The notes below the pieces were generated by a model, which was not told the DNA's origin, searched no databases, and saw only the letters and a list, made by a program, of their open reading frames with translations. This document shows positions 44,292 to 53,827 of a stretch of DNA of 60,749 nt, piece after piece. This DNA is from Clostridium polynesiense (GTDB taxonomy: Bacteria; Bacillota; Clostridia; Clostridiales; Clostridiaceae): positions 1 to 60,749 of the forward strand of contig NZ_CCXI01000010.1 in assembly GCF_000820705.1 (NCBI RefSeq), written 5' to 3'. The position numbers and the translations under genes were made by a program. Numbering within the stretch: position 1 is the stretch's first letter; each line of letters opens with the position of its first letter.

Positions 44292-45200
44292 ATGATTTTT
44301 AATGATGTAATTCATATGATAGGTAACACGCCAATTTTAAAATTAAACAATCTTACAGAGGAGAACAGTGCTGAGGTATATGTGAAGCTTGAAAAATACA
44401 ACCCTGCAGGAAGCGTAAAAGATAGAGCTGTTCTTGGAATGGTAGAAAAAGCTGAGAAGCTTGGTATATTAGTAAAAGGCTCCGTTATAGTAGAGCCTAC
44501 CAGCGGAAATACAGGGATTGCTCTTGCTATGATAGGAAGCATTAAGGGATACAAGGTCATTATAATAATGCCTGAAACCATGAGTAAGGAAAGAAGAGAT
44601 TTGATTAAGGCTTATGGTGCTGAGCTCATATTAACTGATGGTACAAAAGGAATGAAGGGGGCTATAAGCAAGGCACAGGAGCTTGTAGATCAATATGGTT
44701 ATTTTATGCCTCAGCAGTTTGTAAATGAAGCTAATCCTGAAAAACACTACTCAACTACTGCAAAGGAGATACTTAAGGATTTACCTGACTTAGATGCTTT
44801 TGTTGCAGGGGTAGGTACCGGAGGAACAATAACCGGTATAGGAAAAAACATTAAAGAAAGCAATAAAGAGGTTAAAATCATAGCCGTTGAGCCTGAAAGA
44901 TCGCCGGTGCTTTCAGGAGGAGCAGCAGGACCTCATAAAATCCAGGGAATAGGGGCAGGATTTATACCTGAAAATTATAAAAAAGAAGTAGTAGACGAAA
45001 TAATTCAGGTAAGTGATGAAAATGCAGTAGATACCGCCAGAAAGCTTGCTTCCAAGGAAGGAATACTCCTGGGAATATCCTCCGGAGCCGCTGTGTTTGC
45101 TGCACTTCAAAGGGCTCGCAGCCTTGGAAAAGGTAAAAAGGTATTAGTTATAGCTCCCGACGGTGGAGAAAAATATATGTCTATGGATATTTTTCAGTAA
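44292..45200 (+). CDS. cysK: Cysteine synthase (O-acetylserine sulfhydrylase)
   Basis: A 302-residue PLP enzyme converting O-acetylserine and sulfide into cysteine. PLP lysine K43 lies in PAGSVKDRA; the substrate loop is [23 protein letters not shown] binds phosphate of PLP. ATG 44292 is 7 bp after AAAGGAGG. Followed 11 bp later by cysE. Confidence 0.96.
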   Translation: MIFNDVIHMIGNTPILKLNNLTEENSAEVYVKLEKYNPAGSVKDRAVLGMVEKAEKLGILVKGSVIVEPTSGNTGIALAMIGSIKGYKVIIIMPETMSKERRDLIKAYGAELILTDGTKGMKGAISKAQELVDQYGYFMPQQFVNEANPEKHYSTTAKEILKDLPDLDAFVAGVGTGGTITGIGKNIKESNKEVKIIAVEPERSPVLSGGAAGPHKIQGIGAGFIPENYKKEVVDEIIQVSDENAVDTARKLASKEGILLGISSGAAVFAALQRARSLGKGKKVLVIAPDGGEKYMSMDIFQ

Positions 45201-45211
45201 AGGTGATAAAA

Positions 45212-45799
45212 ATGTTTAAGAATTTAAGATATGATATAAAAAATGTATTAAAAAAGGATCCTGCGGCAAAAAGTGCACTTGAGGTATTTCTGCTGTATCC
45301 TACCATACATGTGATGATAGCTTATAGGCTGGCTCACAAATTGTATAAACGTAAATTGTTTTTTGCAGCAAGGCTCATAAGTCAGACTGCAAGATTTTTT
45401 ACGGGGATTGAAATACATCCCGGGGCTAAACTAGGAAAAGGATTGTTTATAGATCATGGTATGGGAGTAGTAATTGGTGAAACTGCGGAGGTTGGAGATA
45501 ATGTATCCCTGCATCATGGTGTCACTTTAGGAGCATCGGGAAAACAGCTTGAAGGAAAAAGACACCCATCTGTGGGAGATAATGTTATAATTGGAGCGGG
45601 TGCTATGATATTAGGACCAATAACCATTGGAAATAATGCAAAGGTAGGAGCTAATGCAGTGGTGCTTAATGATGTTCCTCAGAATGCAACTGCCGTAGGT
45701 GCTCCGGCAAGAAATATAGTTAAGCCCCCTTGTACAATAATAAATATACAGAATTATAAGGGAATAACAAAAACTATTTATAACGAGATGGTAATTTAA
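45212..45799 (+). CDS. cysE: Serine O-acetyltransferase
   Basis: A 195-residue left-handed beta-helix acetyltransferase making O-acetylserine for CysK. It has the hexapeptide repeats with [48 protein letters not shown] and [23 protein letters not shown] 45203 is in frame but AAAGGTG fits ATG 45212. Shares the cysteine T-box transcript with cysK. Confidence 0.95.
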   Translation: MFKNLRYDIKNVLKKDPAAKSALEVFLLYPTIHVMIAYRLAHKLYKRKLFFAARLISQTARFFTGIEIHPGAKLGKGLFIDHGMGVVIGETAEVGDNVSLHHGVTLGASGKQLEGKRHPSVGDNVIIGAGAMILGPITIGNNAKVGANAVVLNDVPQNATAVGAPARNIVKPPCTIINIQNYKGITKTIYNEMVI

Positions 45800-45824
45800 T
45801 ACGCTTTTATAAAGGAGCGGTAAT

Positions 45825-46834
45825 ATGGATAAAAAACAAGAGATACTTAATTTCTGCAGCGAACTGAAACTTGATAAAGTAGGATTTGTAAAATGCAGAA
45901 AATTTGAAGAGCTTAGAGATTTTTTTCAAGAAAGAAAAGCTCAGGGTACTGAAAATGAATTTGAAGAAAAAGATATTGAAAAAAGAATAAACCCTAATAT
46001 ATATCTTGAAGAGGGGAAGACTATAATTTCTATAGCTTTCCCCTATCTTCATAAGATAGAAAATAGGGAAAATTACGCTTTTTCTGTATATACCAGAGGA
46101 AATGACTATCACAGAGTGGTAAAATCCTATTTAGATAAAATATGCGGATTTATAGAATCCTTGGGAGGAAAATCTGTAGCACTTACAGACAGCAATGCCT
46201 TCCTGAAAGATATATAGCATATTTAAGCGGAATAGGCTTTATAGGAAAAAACAATATGCTTATTACAAAGAAATATGGTTCTTATGTATTCTTAGGAGAA
46301 ATTATAACAGATATTGAACTGGAGCCTGACTTTCCTGAGAGAAATCCAGAAATGCTTCTTAAATATGAGGAATGTGGGGAAGAATGCACTTTATGTTTTG
46401 ATGAATGCCCTACGAAATCTAAAAATGCAGTTAAGAAAAATGCTAACATCTGCATGTCTTATATTACTCAAAAGAAGAAGCTAGAGGATAAATGGCTTCC
46501 TCAGATGAAGGGAAGGCTCTTTGGCTGTGATTCCTGCCAGAAAAAATGCAGGTATAACCAGCTGGTAAGACTCTCTCCCTTAGAAGAATTTAAGCCCTAC
46601 GAACATATGGAAAAACAGAATACTGAAGAAGTATTAAATCTTGATAAAAAGACCTTTAAAGAAAAATATTTAATCACCTCCTGCGGATGGAGAGGAAAAG
46701 CAGTTCTTCAGAGAAATGCTTTGATTAGAAGGGCCTTTTTTGAAAAGGAATCTATTGAAGACTTTAAGTCAAATTCAGAGTATTTAATGGAATATAAAAA
46801 GAGAATAATAGCTTTAAACAGCAATAAAGAATAA
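45825..46834 (+). CDS. queG: Epoxyqueuosine reductase QueG (single frameshift)
   Basis: The cobalamin-dependent 4Fe-4S enzyme for the last step of queuosine synthesis in tRNA. The first frame (45825-46217) covers the N-terminal domain and ends after TDSNA; the second frame (from about 46190) continues LPERYIAYLSGIGFIGKNN and the ferredoxin part with CGEECTLCFDECPTK and FGCDSCQKKCRYNQ. Adding one C in GCCTTCC near 46198 joins them as a 336-residue protein, the usual length. Either a sequencing error or a recent pseudogene. Confidence 0.88.
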
Positions 46835-46974
46835 TTGTAAAATATGAATATAAAGGGTAGAATTAAGGTGTAAGCGGATAATTATTAAAGCTTTTATCAA
46901 TTAAATCGAAAAAATATAAATATATTATCCGTAATTTTTAATTATTTTCTTATATTAAATGAAAGGAAAGTATT

Positions 46975-47608
46975 ATGAAAAAGAAGACTAAAATAGTATT
47001 AGAGCTTTTAAAAGGAAGAGTATCCAGATGCTAAATGCGAGCTCAACCATGAGACTCCCTTTCAGCTTCTTGTATCCACCATACTTTCAGCTCAGACTAC
47101 CGATAAAAAGGTTAATGAAGTTACAGAAAGCCTTTATAAAGATTATCCAACCCTAGATCATTTTTTAAACCTTACTCAGGAGGAGCTTGAGGAAAGAATT
47201 AAAAAAATTGGTCTATATAAAAGCAAGGCTAAAAATATACTGACAATGTGCAGGCAGCTTAAGGAAAACTTTAACGGAGAAGTGCCCGGTACTATGGAAG
47301 AGCTGACTTCACTGGCAGGTGCAGGAAGAAAAACAGCCAATGTTGTATTGTCCAATGCCTTTGGAGTACCTGCTATTGCAGTTGACACTCATGTGTTTAG
47401 GGTATCCAACAGGATAGGTCTTGCCAAGGCTGATAATGTTAAAGATACAGAAATCCAGCTTATGAAAGAGCTCCCTAAAAAGGAATGGTCTTTGACTCAT
47501 CATCTTATAATATTTCACGGCAGGAGATGCTGTTATGCACGTAAGCCTGACTGCGGAAGATGTGTCATTAGAGAATACTGCGATTATTATAAAGAGCTAA
47601 TAAAGTAA
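46975..47608 (+). CDS. nth: Endonuclease III (single frameshift near the start)
   Basis: A base-excision-repair glycosylase/AP lyase for oxidised pyrimidines. After ATG 46975 (GAAAGGAAAG upstream) the frame breaks after about 13 codons; in the next frame it continues KEEYPDAKCELNHETPFQLL with LAGAGRKTANVV (catalytic Lys), IAVDTHVFRV (catalytic Asp) and the C-x6-C-x2-C-x5-C iron-sulfur motif at the end. Shortening the AAAA run at about 47014 by one joins a 210-residue protein, matching the family. Confidence 0.9.
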
Positions 47609-47641
47609 AAAAGGTCAGATGCCATGCATCTGACCTTTTAT
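47607..47641. terminator. Bidirectional terminator
   Basis: 14-bp stem AAAAGGTCAGATGC / GCATCTGACCTTTT between nth and the DMT transporter gene. Confidence 0.9.
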
Positions 47642-47643
47642 TT

Positions 47644-48516
47644 CTAAAATTTATCCTTAAGTTTTTTTGCTTTATGGGAGTTATATAAAAATATTCCTAT
47701 GGAAGCGCTTATTATGAGTATATATCCTACTATGCTTAAGCTGTCAGGAACCTCTTTAAGGAATAGGAATCCCAAAATAGCTGCAAATAATATTTGAGTA
47801 TAATCGTAGATTGAAATCTCACTGGCTGGAGAGTACTTATAAGCAGCAGTGAGGGAAAATTGTGATATAGAAGCAAATATACCTGCTCCCATTAAATATA
47901 GAAATTGGGATAGGGTTAAGGGCTCATACACAAATATCAAAAATGGAAGCACTGATAAAATTGATATAAAAGAAAAATAGAAAACAATGGTATAAAATTT
48001 TTCTCTTCCTCCTAAAAATCTAACAAAGGTGTAGGCCGCACCTGCGAAGACAGCAGAGGCCAACCCTATCAGGGAAGGAAATATATCTGAAGAAAATCCT
48101 GGCTTTATTATAAATAAGCTCCCGGAAAATGCTACAATAAGAGCTACAGCCTGAGAGGGTTTGATTTTTTCCTTTAAGAAAAGGAAAGAAAAAATTATAA
48201 CAAAAAATGGACTAAGCTTGTTCAGCATAGTGGCATCGGAAAGCACTAAATTATCTATGGCATAAAAGCTTGCAATAGTTCCTATAGCTCCAAGAATGGA
48301 ACGAGCAAGGAGATACTTTTGATTTTCTCTTTTTCCGAAAAAGCTTTCCTTATGTATTACAGTTAAAATGAAAGCTAAAACAAGAGAAACTAAATTCCTG
48401 TAGAAGGTTTTTTCTATGGAGGGAACATCCCCTGCAAGTTTAACAAAAATACCCATAGCAGCAAAGCCAAATGCTGAAATTATTATATACAGTATACCCT
48501 TTGACTTATTATTCAT
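47644..48516 (-). CDS. EamA/DMT-type transporter
   Basis: A 290-residue membrane protein with ten transmembrane helices in two EamA repeats; typical features are FGFAAMGIFVKLAGD at the start, YRNLVSLVLAF and LLARSILGAIGTIASFYAI in the first half, and FILAAILGFLFLKEVPDSL-type FAAILGFLFLKEVPD in the second. Exporter of metabolites or amino acids; substrate unknown. AAAGGAC precedes GTG-ATG. Confidence 0.9.
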   Translation of the reverse strand: MNNKSKGILYIIISAFGFAAMGIFVKLAGDVPSIEKTFYRNLVSLVLAFILTVIHKESFFGKRENQKYLLARSILGAIGTIASFYAIDNLVLSDATMLNKLSPFFVIIFSFLFLKEKIKPSQAVALIVAFSGSLFIIKPGFSSDIFPSLIGLASAVFAGAAYTFVRFLGGREKFYTIVFYFSFISILSVLPFLIFVYEPLTLSQFLYLMGAGIFASISQFSLTAAYKYSPASEISIYDYTQILFAAILGFLFLKEVPDSLSIVGYILIISASIGIFLYNSHKAKKLKDKF

Positions 48517-48749
48517 CACTTCACGTCCTTTATTAAAACTTTTAAAATACTAGGTATTTTTACTCCATATACTATTCTATGTAATCCCAGTTAAAAGGTC
48601 AACTTTAACAAATTTAATGAAAAGGAATCATTTTCTAAAGGCGAAAGATATCTTTAAATGCTTTTTGTTTTTATTATATGGTGGTATAATAAACAAAGAT
48701 TAAAACTAGCGAATATAATGAATGTGAAATAACTTATGGAGGTCTTTAG

Positions 48750-49652
48750 ATGAAAATAGGTGTGATAATGGGCGGAATATCTTCTGAGAGAGATATATCC
48801 CTTAAGAGTGGAGAATCTATGGTTAAATACCTTAAGGACGGCAAATATGAGGCGGTACCCATAGTAATCGATAAAAAAGAAGATATATTAAATAAAATTA
48901 ATGGAATAGACTTCGCATTGTTAGCCCTTCATGGACAATTTGGAGAAGATGGAACAGTACAGGCAGTACTCCAAACTTTAGGTGTGCCATATTCCGGATG
49001 CGATCCTTTAAGCAGTGCTTTGTGTATGGATAAGGATCTTACAAAGAAGATATTAAAGGCCAGTGGTATAAGAACTGCTGATTGGTACAACGTAAAATCC
49101 GCAGAGGAAATTGATTACGAAAAAATAAATAAAATGGGATATCCTATAGTTATAAAGCCAAACAGCGGTGGATCAAGCGTAGCTACTTTTATAGTACAAA
49201 AGAAGGAAGAGGTTCTAAGAGCAGTAGAGGAAGGCCTTAAATGGGATAAAGAGGTTATGATTGAAGAATATATAAAAGGTGATGAAATTACCTGCCCTGT
49301 TGTAGATGGCGAGCTTTATCCTACTTTAGCAATAAAGCCCAATGCAGAGTTTTTTGATTATACTGCTAAATATGCAGACGGCGGAGCAGATGAATTTATA
49401 GTAGAGCTGGAAGAAAAATTAAAAATTGAAGTGGAGAAGATGGCTTTAGATTGCTGGAAAGCACTAAAATGCAGTGTTTATGCCAGAGTAGATATTATAA
49501 TAAGAAATGGCATACCTTATGTATTAGAAATCAATACCCTGCCAGGAATGACAAAAAACAGTCTTTTCCCTAAAAGTGCAGCTGGAATAGGAATAAGTTT
49601 TACCAGACTGCTGGAAATTATAGTAGAAAAGTCTTTAAAGGTAAGAGCATAA
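48750..49652 (+). CDS. ddl: D-alanine--D-alanine ligase
   Basis: A 300-residue ATP-grasp ligase making D-Ala-D-Ala for peptidoglycan. Motifs: MGGISSERDISLKSG, ALHGQFGEDGTVQ, VIKPNSGGSSVA and EINTLPGMTKNSLFPK. The omega-loop region reads FDYTAKY, with the tyrosine typical of D-Ala-D-Ala ligases rather than the D-lactate or D-serine Van ligases, so no glycopeptide resistance is implied. GGAGG precedes ATG. A terminator follows. Confidence 0.95.
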   Translation: MKIGVIMGGISSERDISLKSGESMVKYLKDGKYEAVPIVIDKKEDILNKINGIDFALLALHGQFGEDGTVQAVLQTLGVPYSGCDPLSSALCMDKDLTKKILKASGIRTADWYNVKSAEEIDYEKINKMGYPIVIKPNSGGSSVATFIVQKKEEVLRAVEEGLKWDKEVMIEEYIKGDEITCPVVDGELYPTLAIKPNAEFFDYTAKYADGGADEFIVELEEKLKIEVEKMALDCWKALKCSVYARVDIIIRNGIPYVLEINTLPGMTKNSLFPKSAAGIGISFTRLLEIIVEKSLKVRA

Positions 49653-49659
49653 AATATAC

Positions 49660-49697
49660 TGAAAAATTCCCTCTCCAATTTTAGAGGGAATTTTTAT
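49660..49697 (+). terminator. Terminator after ddl
   Basis: Stem AAAAATTCCCTC / GAGGGAATTTTT with T-rich tail. Confidence 0.88.
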
Positions 49698-49781
49698 TAT
49701 AAATAGAATTTATAAAAAATTAAGGGGTTTATTAAGAAAAATTTAAGCTTTATAAAATAAACTATTAAAGAGGTGATTTAT

Positions 49782-50471
49782 ATGGAGATAACGAGAGTTA
49801 TAAACGAAGTAAAAAATCAAAAAAAAGAAATAATACTTCTTATGGTATATTTAATAACAGCTTCAATGTATATCTTTTTTAATAAACCTGATTCCATAGT
49901 TTATAATCTGGAAATATATATAGATAAAATCATTCCTTTTACCAAGGAATTTATCATATTTTATTATTCCTGGTATGTATTTTTACCTATGGTAATAATA
50001 AGCTTATATCTAAAATCCAGAGAGGATTATTTTAAGCTGCTTATAGGCTTTTCGCTGGGCATGCTTATGTGCTATTTGATTTATTCTATATTTCAAACTA
50101 CCGTTCCAAGGCCATTGATAGAAGAAAATGATTTTTTTTCAATATTAACAAAAAAAATATATGAAAATGATAATCCCTATAACTGTTTTCCAAGCATTCA
50201 TGTGTTTACTACAGCCTACGGATGCTTTGTAATGAGAAAAAGCAATTTTAAAGATAGCTTTTTGTTTAGAAATTCACTTAATGTTCTTGGAATATTGATT
50301 ATATTATCTACGCTATTTGTAAAGCAGCATGTATTTATGGATGCCATAGGGGGTATTACTGCTGCATATTTAGTATATAGGCTCATGTACAAGCCGGAAG
50401 GAGAGAAAATACTTAAATGGATAAGGAAACAATACTCATTGTGGATGATGAAAAGGAAATTAGGGACTTAA
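49782..50471 (+). CDS. PAP2-family membrane phosphatase
   Basis: A 229-residue membrane phosphatase with six helices and reduced PAP2 motifs: TTVPRP, CFPSIHVFTTAYG (PSxH) and VKQHVFMDAIGG (HxxxD). It may dephosphorylate undecaprenyl or phosphatidate pyrophosphates at the membrane. AGAGGTG sets ATG 49782. Its last 55 bp overlap the response regulator gene in another frame, implying coupling with the two-component system. Confidence 0.85.
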   Translation: MEITRVINEVKNQKKEIILLMVYLITASMYIFFNKPDSIVYNLEIYIDKIIPFTKEFIIFYYSWYVFLPMVIISLYLKSREDYFKLLIGFSLGMLMCYLIYSIFQTTVPRPLIEENDFFSILTKKIYENDNPYNCFPSIHVFTTAYGCFVMRKSNFKDSFLFRNSLNVLGILIILSTLFVKQHVFMDAIGGITAAYLVYRLMYKPEGEKILKWIRKQYSLWMMKRKLGT

Positions 50472-51115
50472 TAGAGATTTACTTGAAAAATGAAGGGTAT
50501 AATACTGTGAAAGCTTCTGATGGAATGGAGGCTTTGAATATATTAAACAGCACTGATATTCAGCTTATAATATTGGATATTATGATGCCTAAATTAGATG
50601 GAATCCATGCATGTATGAAGATAAGAGAAGAAAAAAACACACCTATTATCATGCTTTCAGCAAAATCTGAGGATATGGATAAGATAATGGGGCTTACTAC
50701 CGGTGCTGATGATTACATTACAAAACCTTTTAATCCCCTTGAATTAATTGCCAGAGTAAAGTCACAGCTTAGAAGGTATATTAAATTAAATAATAATGGC
50801 CAAAGCAATAAAACCAACACCATTGAAATTGATGATTTGATGATAGATACTGAAACCCATGAGATTAAGGTAGAGGGAAAGCTTATAAGGCTTACCCCAA
50901 GAGAATTTGAAATATTGGAACTTTTAGCGAGGAATAGAGGAAAGGTATTCAGCATTGAAAATATATATGAAAGCGTGTGGGGAGAAAGCTTTATACAATC
51001 AGACAATACCGTCATGGTGCATATAAGGAAAATCAGAGAAAAGATAGAACAAAATCCAAGAAAGCCTAAATATATCAAAACCGTATGGGGAGTTGGATAC
51101 AAAATTGAAAAATAG
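50417..51115 (+). CDS. OmpR-family response regulator (VanR-like)
   Basis: A 232-residue regulator: receiver domain with TILIVDDEKEIRDLI, phosphoacceptor Asp54 in ILDIMMPKLDG and KPFNPLEL, then a winged helix (LIRLTPREFEILELLARNRG, VMVHIRKIREKI). Partner kinase gene overlaps its 3' end. The VanR resemblance does not by itself mean vancomycin resistance. Confidence 0.93.
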   Translation: MDKETILIVDDEKEIRDLIEIYLKNEGYNTVKASDGMEALNILNSTDIQLIILDIMMPKLDGIHACMKIREEKNTPIIMLSAKSEDMDKIMGLTTGADDYITKPFNPLELIARVKSQLRRYIKLNNNGQSNKTNTIEIDDLMIDTETHEIKVEGKLIRLTPREFEILELLARNRGKVFSIENIYESVWGESFIQSDNTVMVHIRKIREKIEQNPRKPKYIKTVWGVGYKIEK

Positions 51116-52667
51116 CAGAAAACCAAAGCTTAAAAATTTGTATTACAAACTTATAAACAGCAGAATATTTTCTCCAATAAGAAAGCTGTGGGAGCTCTTT
51201 TTAAGCAGAATGAAAAAAAGCATAAGGTTTGAGCTTGTAGTGGTATTTGGAGTATGCTTTATGATTGCCTTTATAACCTTTGGATTTAGCAACAGTATGT
51301 TCTCGGATATAGTAAGGGAAACATATATGGATTATGAAGAATCCGTAAGCAATATTTATTATAGAGCGGATGATTTGGTTAGGAACATAAACTTATCTAA
51401 AGTAAGTTCAAAGGATACAGATAAAATAAAATCAATGATAAAGAACAGCTTTGTAAGACGCAGCGATGACAAGGTACTTATCACCGACTTGGATGGAAAT
51501 ATTATAGTTAAAACCGATAATGCATCAGAAACGAGAATTGATATCTATACTATGGTTAAAAATTCTATGGATAGTAAGAATTCCTTAAGCTCAGGAAATG
51601 CAGGTAAAAAGGTAGACGGGATTTACCCTGTAAGCTTTACCGATACAAAAGCCTATATGATAATCAGTTCCATTCCCACGGCGCAGATAATGGAGAGAAC
51701 TTATGTAGGGAAAAAATCCTTTTTATCCATTTTAGTTGCTTTAATAAGCTTTGTTTTATCCTTTATAATAATAACAAATAATAAGATGAAATATATACAG
51801 GAAATCTCCCGGGGCCTTAAGGAAATCTCCAGAGGTAATTTAAGCTACAGAATTGATAAAAAGGGAGAGGATGAGCTTGGAATACTTTCCGGGAATATAA
51901 ATTTTATGGCTCAGGAAATCCAGACTAAAATAGAAAATGAAAGAAAAGCTGAAAAAACCAAGAATGAGCTTATAACCAATGTATCCCATGATTTAAGAAC
52001 TCCGCTAACTTCAATAATGGGATATATCGGACTGGTTAAGGATGGAAAGTACAAAGATGAAAAAGAGCTTAAGGAATATTTGGAAATTGCTTTCAGCAAG
52101 TCTGAAAGGTTAAAGATTCTTATAGATGATCTTTTTGAATATACCAAGCTTACCAATGCCGAGGCGCAGCTCCAGCTTCAAAGGGTAAACCTAAATGAAT
52201 TTTTAGAGCAGTTAATTGAAGAATTAAGGGCTGATTATGAAGATAATCAGCTCACCTTAAAAAAGAATTTTCTTCAAGAGAAGATAATGGTAAAAGTAGA
52301 TACCAACAAGATGCTTAGGGTCTTTGAAAATTTATTTACAAATGCTATAAAATACAGCCATAAACCAGGAACAGTAGAGGTTTATTTAGAAAAATTCTCT
52401 GAAACTGTGGTTTTCAGCATAAATAATCGAGGGGACAATTTATCTAAAGAAGAGCTTACAAAGATTTTTGAAAGATTTTACAGAGCGGATGAAGCAAGAA
52501 ACAGCACTATATCAGGAAGCGGTCTGGGGCTTGCTATTACTAAAAACATCGTTGAACTTCATGGAGGAAAGGTATGGGCTAACTGCGAGGATAATCTAAT
52601 TACTTTCTATGTTCAGCTGCCTCTTCTAAAAGAAAAGTTAGAGGATGAAGCAAATTTTTGGAACTAA
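51105..52667 (+). CDS. Sensor histidine kinase (VanS-like)
   Basis: A 520-residue kinase with two membrane helices (about 40-65 and 195-215), an extracytoplasmic sensor, a HAMP domain (EISRGNLSYRI), the phosphoacceptor His295 in NVSHDLRTPLTS, and ATP-binding motifs NAIKYS and GSGLGLAITKN. Candidate TTG starts are 51093 and 51105; GGGGAG fits 51105 better, overlapping the regulator stop. A cell-envelope signal is likely from the neighbours. Confidence 0.9.
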   Translation: MKNSRKPKLKNLYYKLINSRIFSPIRKLWELFLSRMKKSIRFELVVVFGVCFMIAFITFGFSNSMFSDIVRETYMDYEESVSNIYYRADDLVRNINLSKVSSKDTDKIKSMIKNSFVRRSDDKVLITDLDGNIIVKTDNASETRIDIYTMVKNSMDSKNSLSSGNAGKKVDGIYPVSFTDTKAYMIISSIPTAQIMERTYVGKKSFLSILVALISFVLSFIIITNNKMKYIQEISRGLKEISRGNLSYRIDKKGEDELGILSGNINFMAQEIQTKIENERKAEKTKNELITNVSHDLRTPLTSIMGYIGLVKDGKYKDEKELKEYLEIAFSKSERLKILIDDLFEYTKLTNAEAQLQLQRVNLNEFLEQLIEELRADYEDNQLTLKKNFLQEKIMVKVDTNKMLRVFENLFTNAIKYSHKPGTVEVYLEKFSETVVFSINNRGDNLSKEELTKIFERFYRADEARNSTISGSGLGLAITKNIVELHGGKVWANCEDNLITFYVQLPLLKEKLEDEANFWN

Positions 52668-52719
52668 AATTATTTTAAATAATATCCTAATAGTGTAAGC
52701 ACATATTTTTGGAGGGAAA

Positions 52720-53735
52720 ATGCAGAATAGAAACCCAGGCAGTTTATTTGGTATAGACATAAATGAGTATAGCCAGAATGCCAACTTTCAGGAATTAGCC
52801 AGAACTGTTGATTTCTTATATTTAAGATCTTCCGGTTCTGGAAGCGGAAGATTCAGGGTAGATAGAAAGTTCTTGGAATTTGCAAAGGCCAGCAGAGATT
52901 TTGGAATTCCCGTAGGAGCATATCATTTTGCTCTTCCAACTACTAGTTTACCTGCAGCGGATGCTCAGGCAGACGACTTTGCAGATGTACTTCAGCAGGG
53001 ATTTGGGCAGGGGGATTATGGAGACCTTTTTCCTGTTCTTGATGTAGAAACACCTGTAGATAAATCGTTAACCACAGAGCAGCTCGTGAATTGGATTGAT
53101 AGATTTAGGAGGAGATTTGAAAACCGTACAAGAAGAAGATTAATGCTTTATACCGGAGCCTTTTTTATCGATATTTATGATAACTTCTTTATACCTGGAA
53201 GAGGCTATCCTTTAAGCAACATGCCCCTATGGATTGCTATGTATACTTCTATACCCGGCAATCCTCCTTATCCAGTTGATCAAGGTGGATGGACAAGATG
53301 GAGGATATGGCAGTTCAGTGAGGATGGAAAAGTTAATGGAGTAGACCCTCCTACAGATTTAAACTGGGGACCAAACAGTATAGACCTGCTAAGGGCACCC
53401 AGAGATGTAAGCGGCTTAAGGGTTTATGAAGATGCAAATAATGTTTATGCTAACTGGAATCCTAACCCGGATTTAGACTTAGCAGGGTATAACATCTTTT
53501 TAAATGGAAATTATGTAACTACTTTAAACAAAGGGAGAAATTCTTACGTTATATCTAAAAGACGTTATGGAATAACTCCAACTTCTCCGGTAACCGTTGG
53601 AGTTGAAGCCTTCGATATAGATGGAGAATTTTCTAAAACAGGACTTTAGCTAATTTGCCTAGAGGTCAAAGGGGTAATGATCTCCTTAATAGTGAGGTTT
53701 TTATAAACGGAGAAGGAAATATAGAATTTATTTAA
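52720..53735 (+). CDS. GH25 muramidase, frameshifted C terminus
   Basis: A Ch-type (GH25) lysozyme fold: FGIDINEYS at the start, VGAYHFALP, the catalytic pair in PVLDVETP, and WQFSEDGKVNGV, followed by a fibronectin-III-like module from about 230. No signal peptide. The first frame stops at 53649 after FSKTGL; the next frame continues ANLPRGQRGNDLLNSEVFIN to TAA 53735. One extra T in the TTT run at 53645-53647 gives a 338-residue protein. It lies just downstream of the two-component genes. Confidence 0.85.
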
Positions 53736-53753
53736 CGAAAACAAGAATAAATT

Positions 53754-53795
53754 AAAGAAGGATTTCTGGATATACACAGAAATCCTTCTTTTTTG
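53754..53795. terminator. Bidirectional terminator
   Basis: 15-bp stem AAAGAAGGATTTCTG / CAGAAATCCTTCTTT with a T-run, between the convergent GH25 and M42 genes. Confidence 0.9.
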
Positions 53796-53827
53796 ACTTA
53801 TAATATGTGTAGTTAATTAATATTGTA

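Noticed and set aside
46190-46200. Programmed ribosomal frameshift in queG
   Set aside because: No slippery heptamer or downstream pseudoknot is evident, and the family is not known to use frameshifting.
48750-52667. Vancomycin-resistance cluster
   Set aside because: Ddl has the D-Ala-D-Ala-type loop, and no VanH, VanX or VanT homologue is present; VanRS and VanW resemblance alone is common in clostridia.
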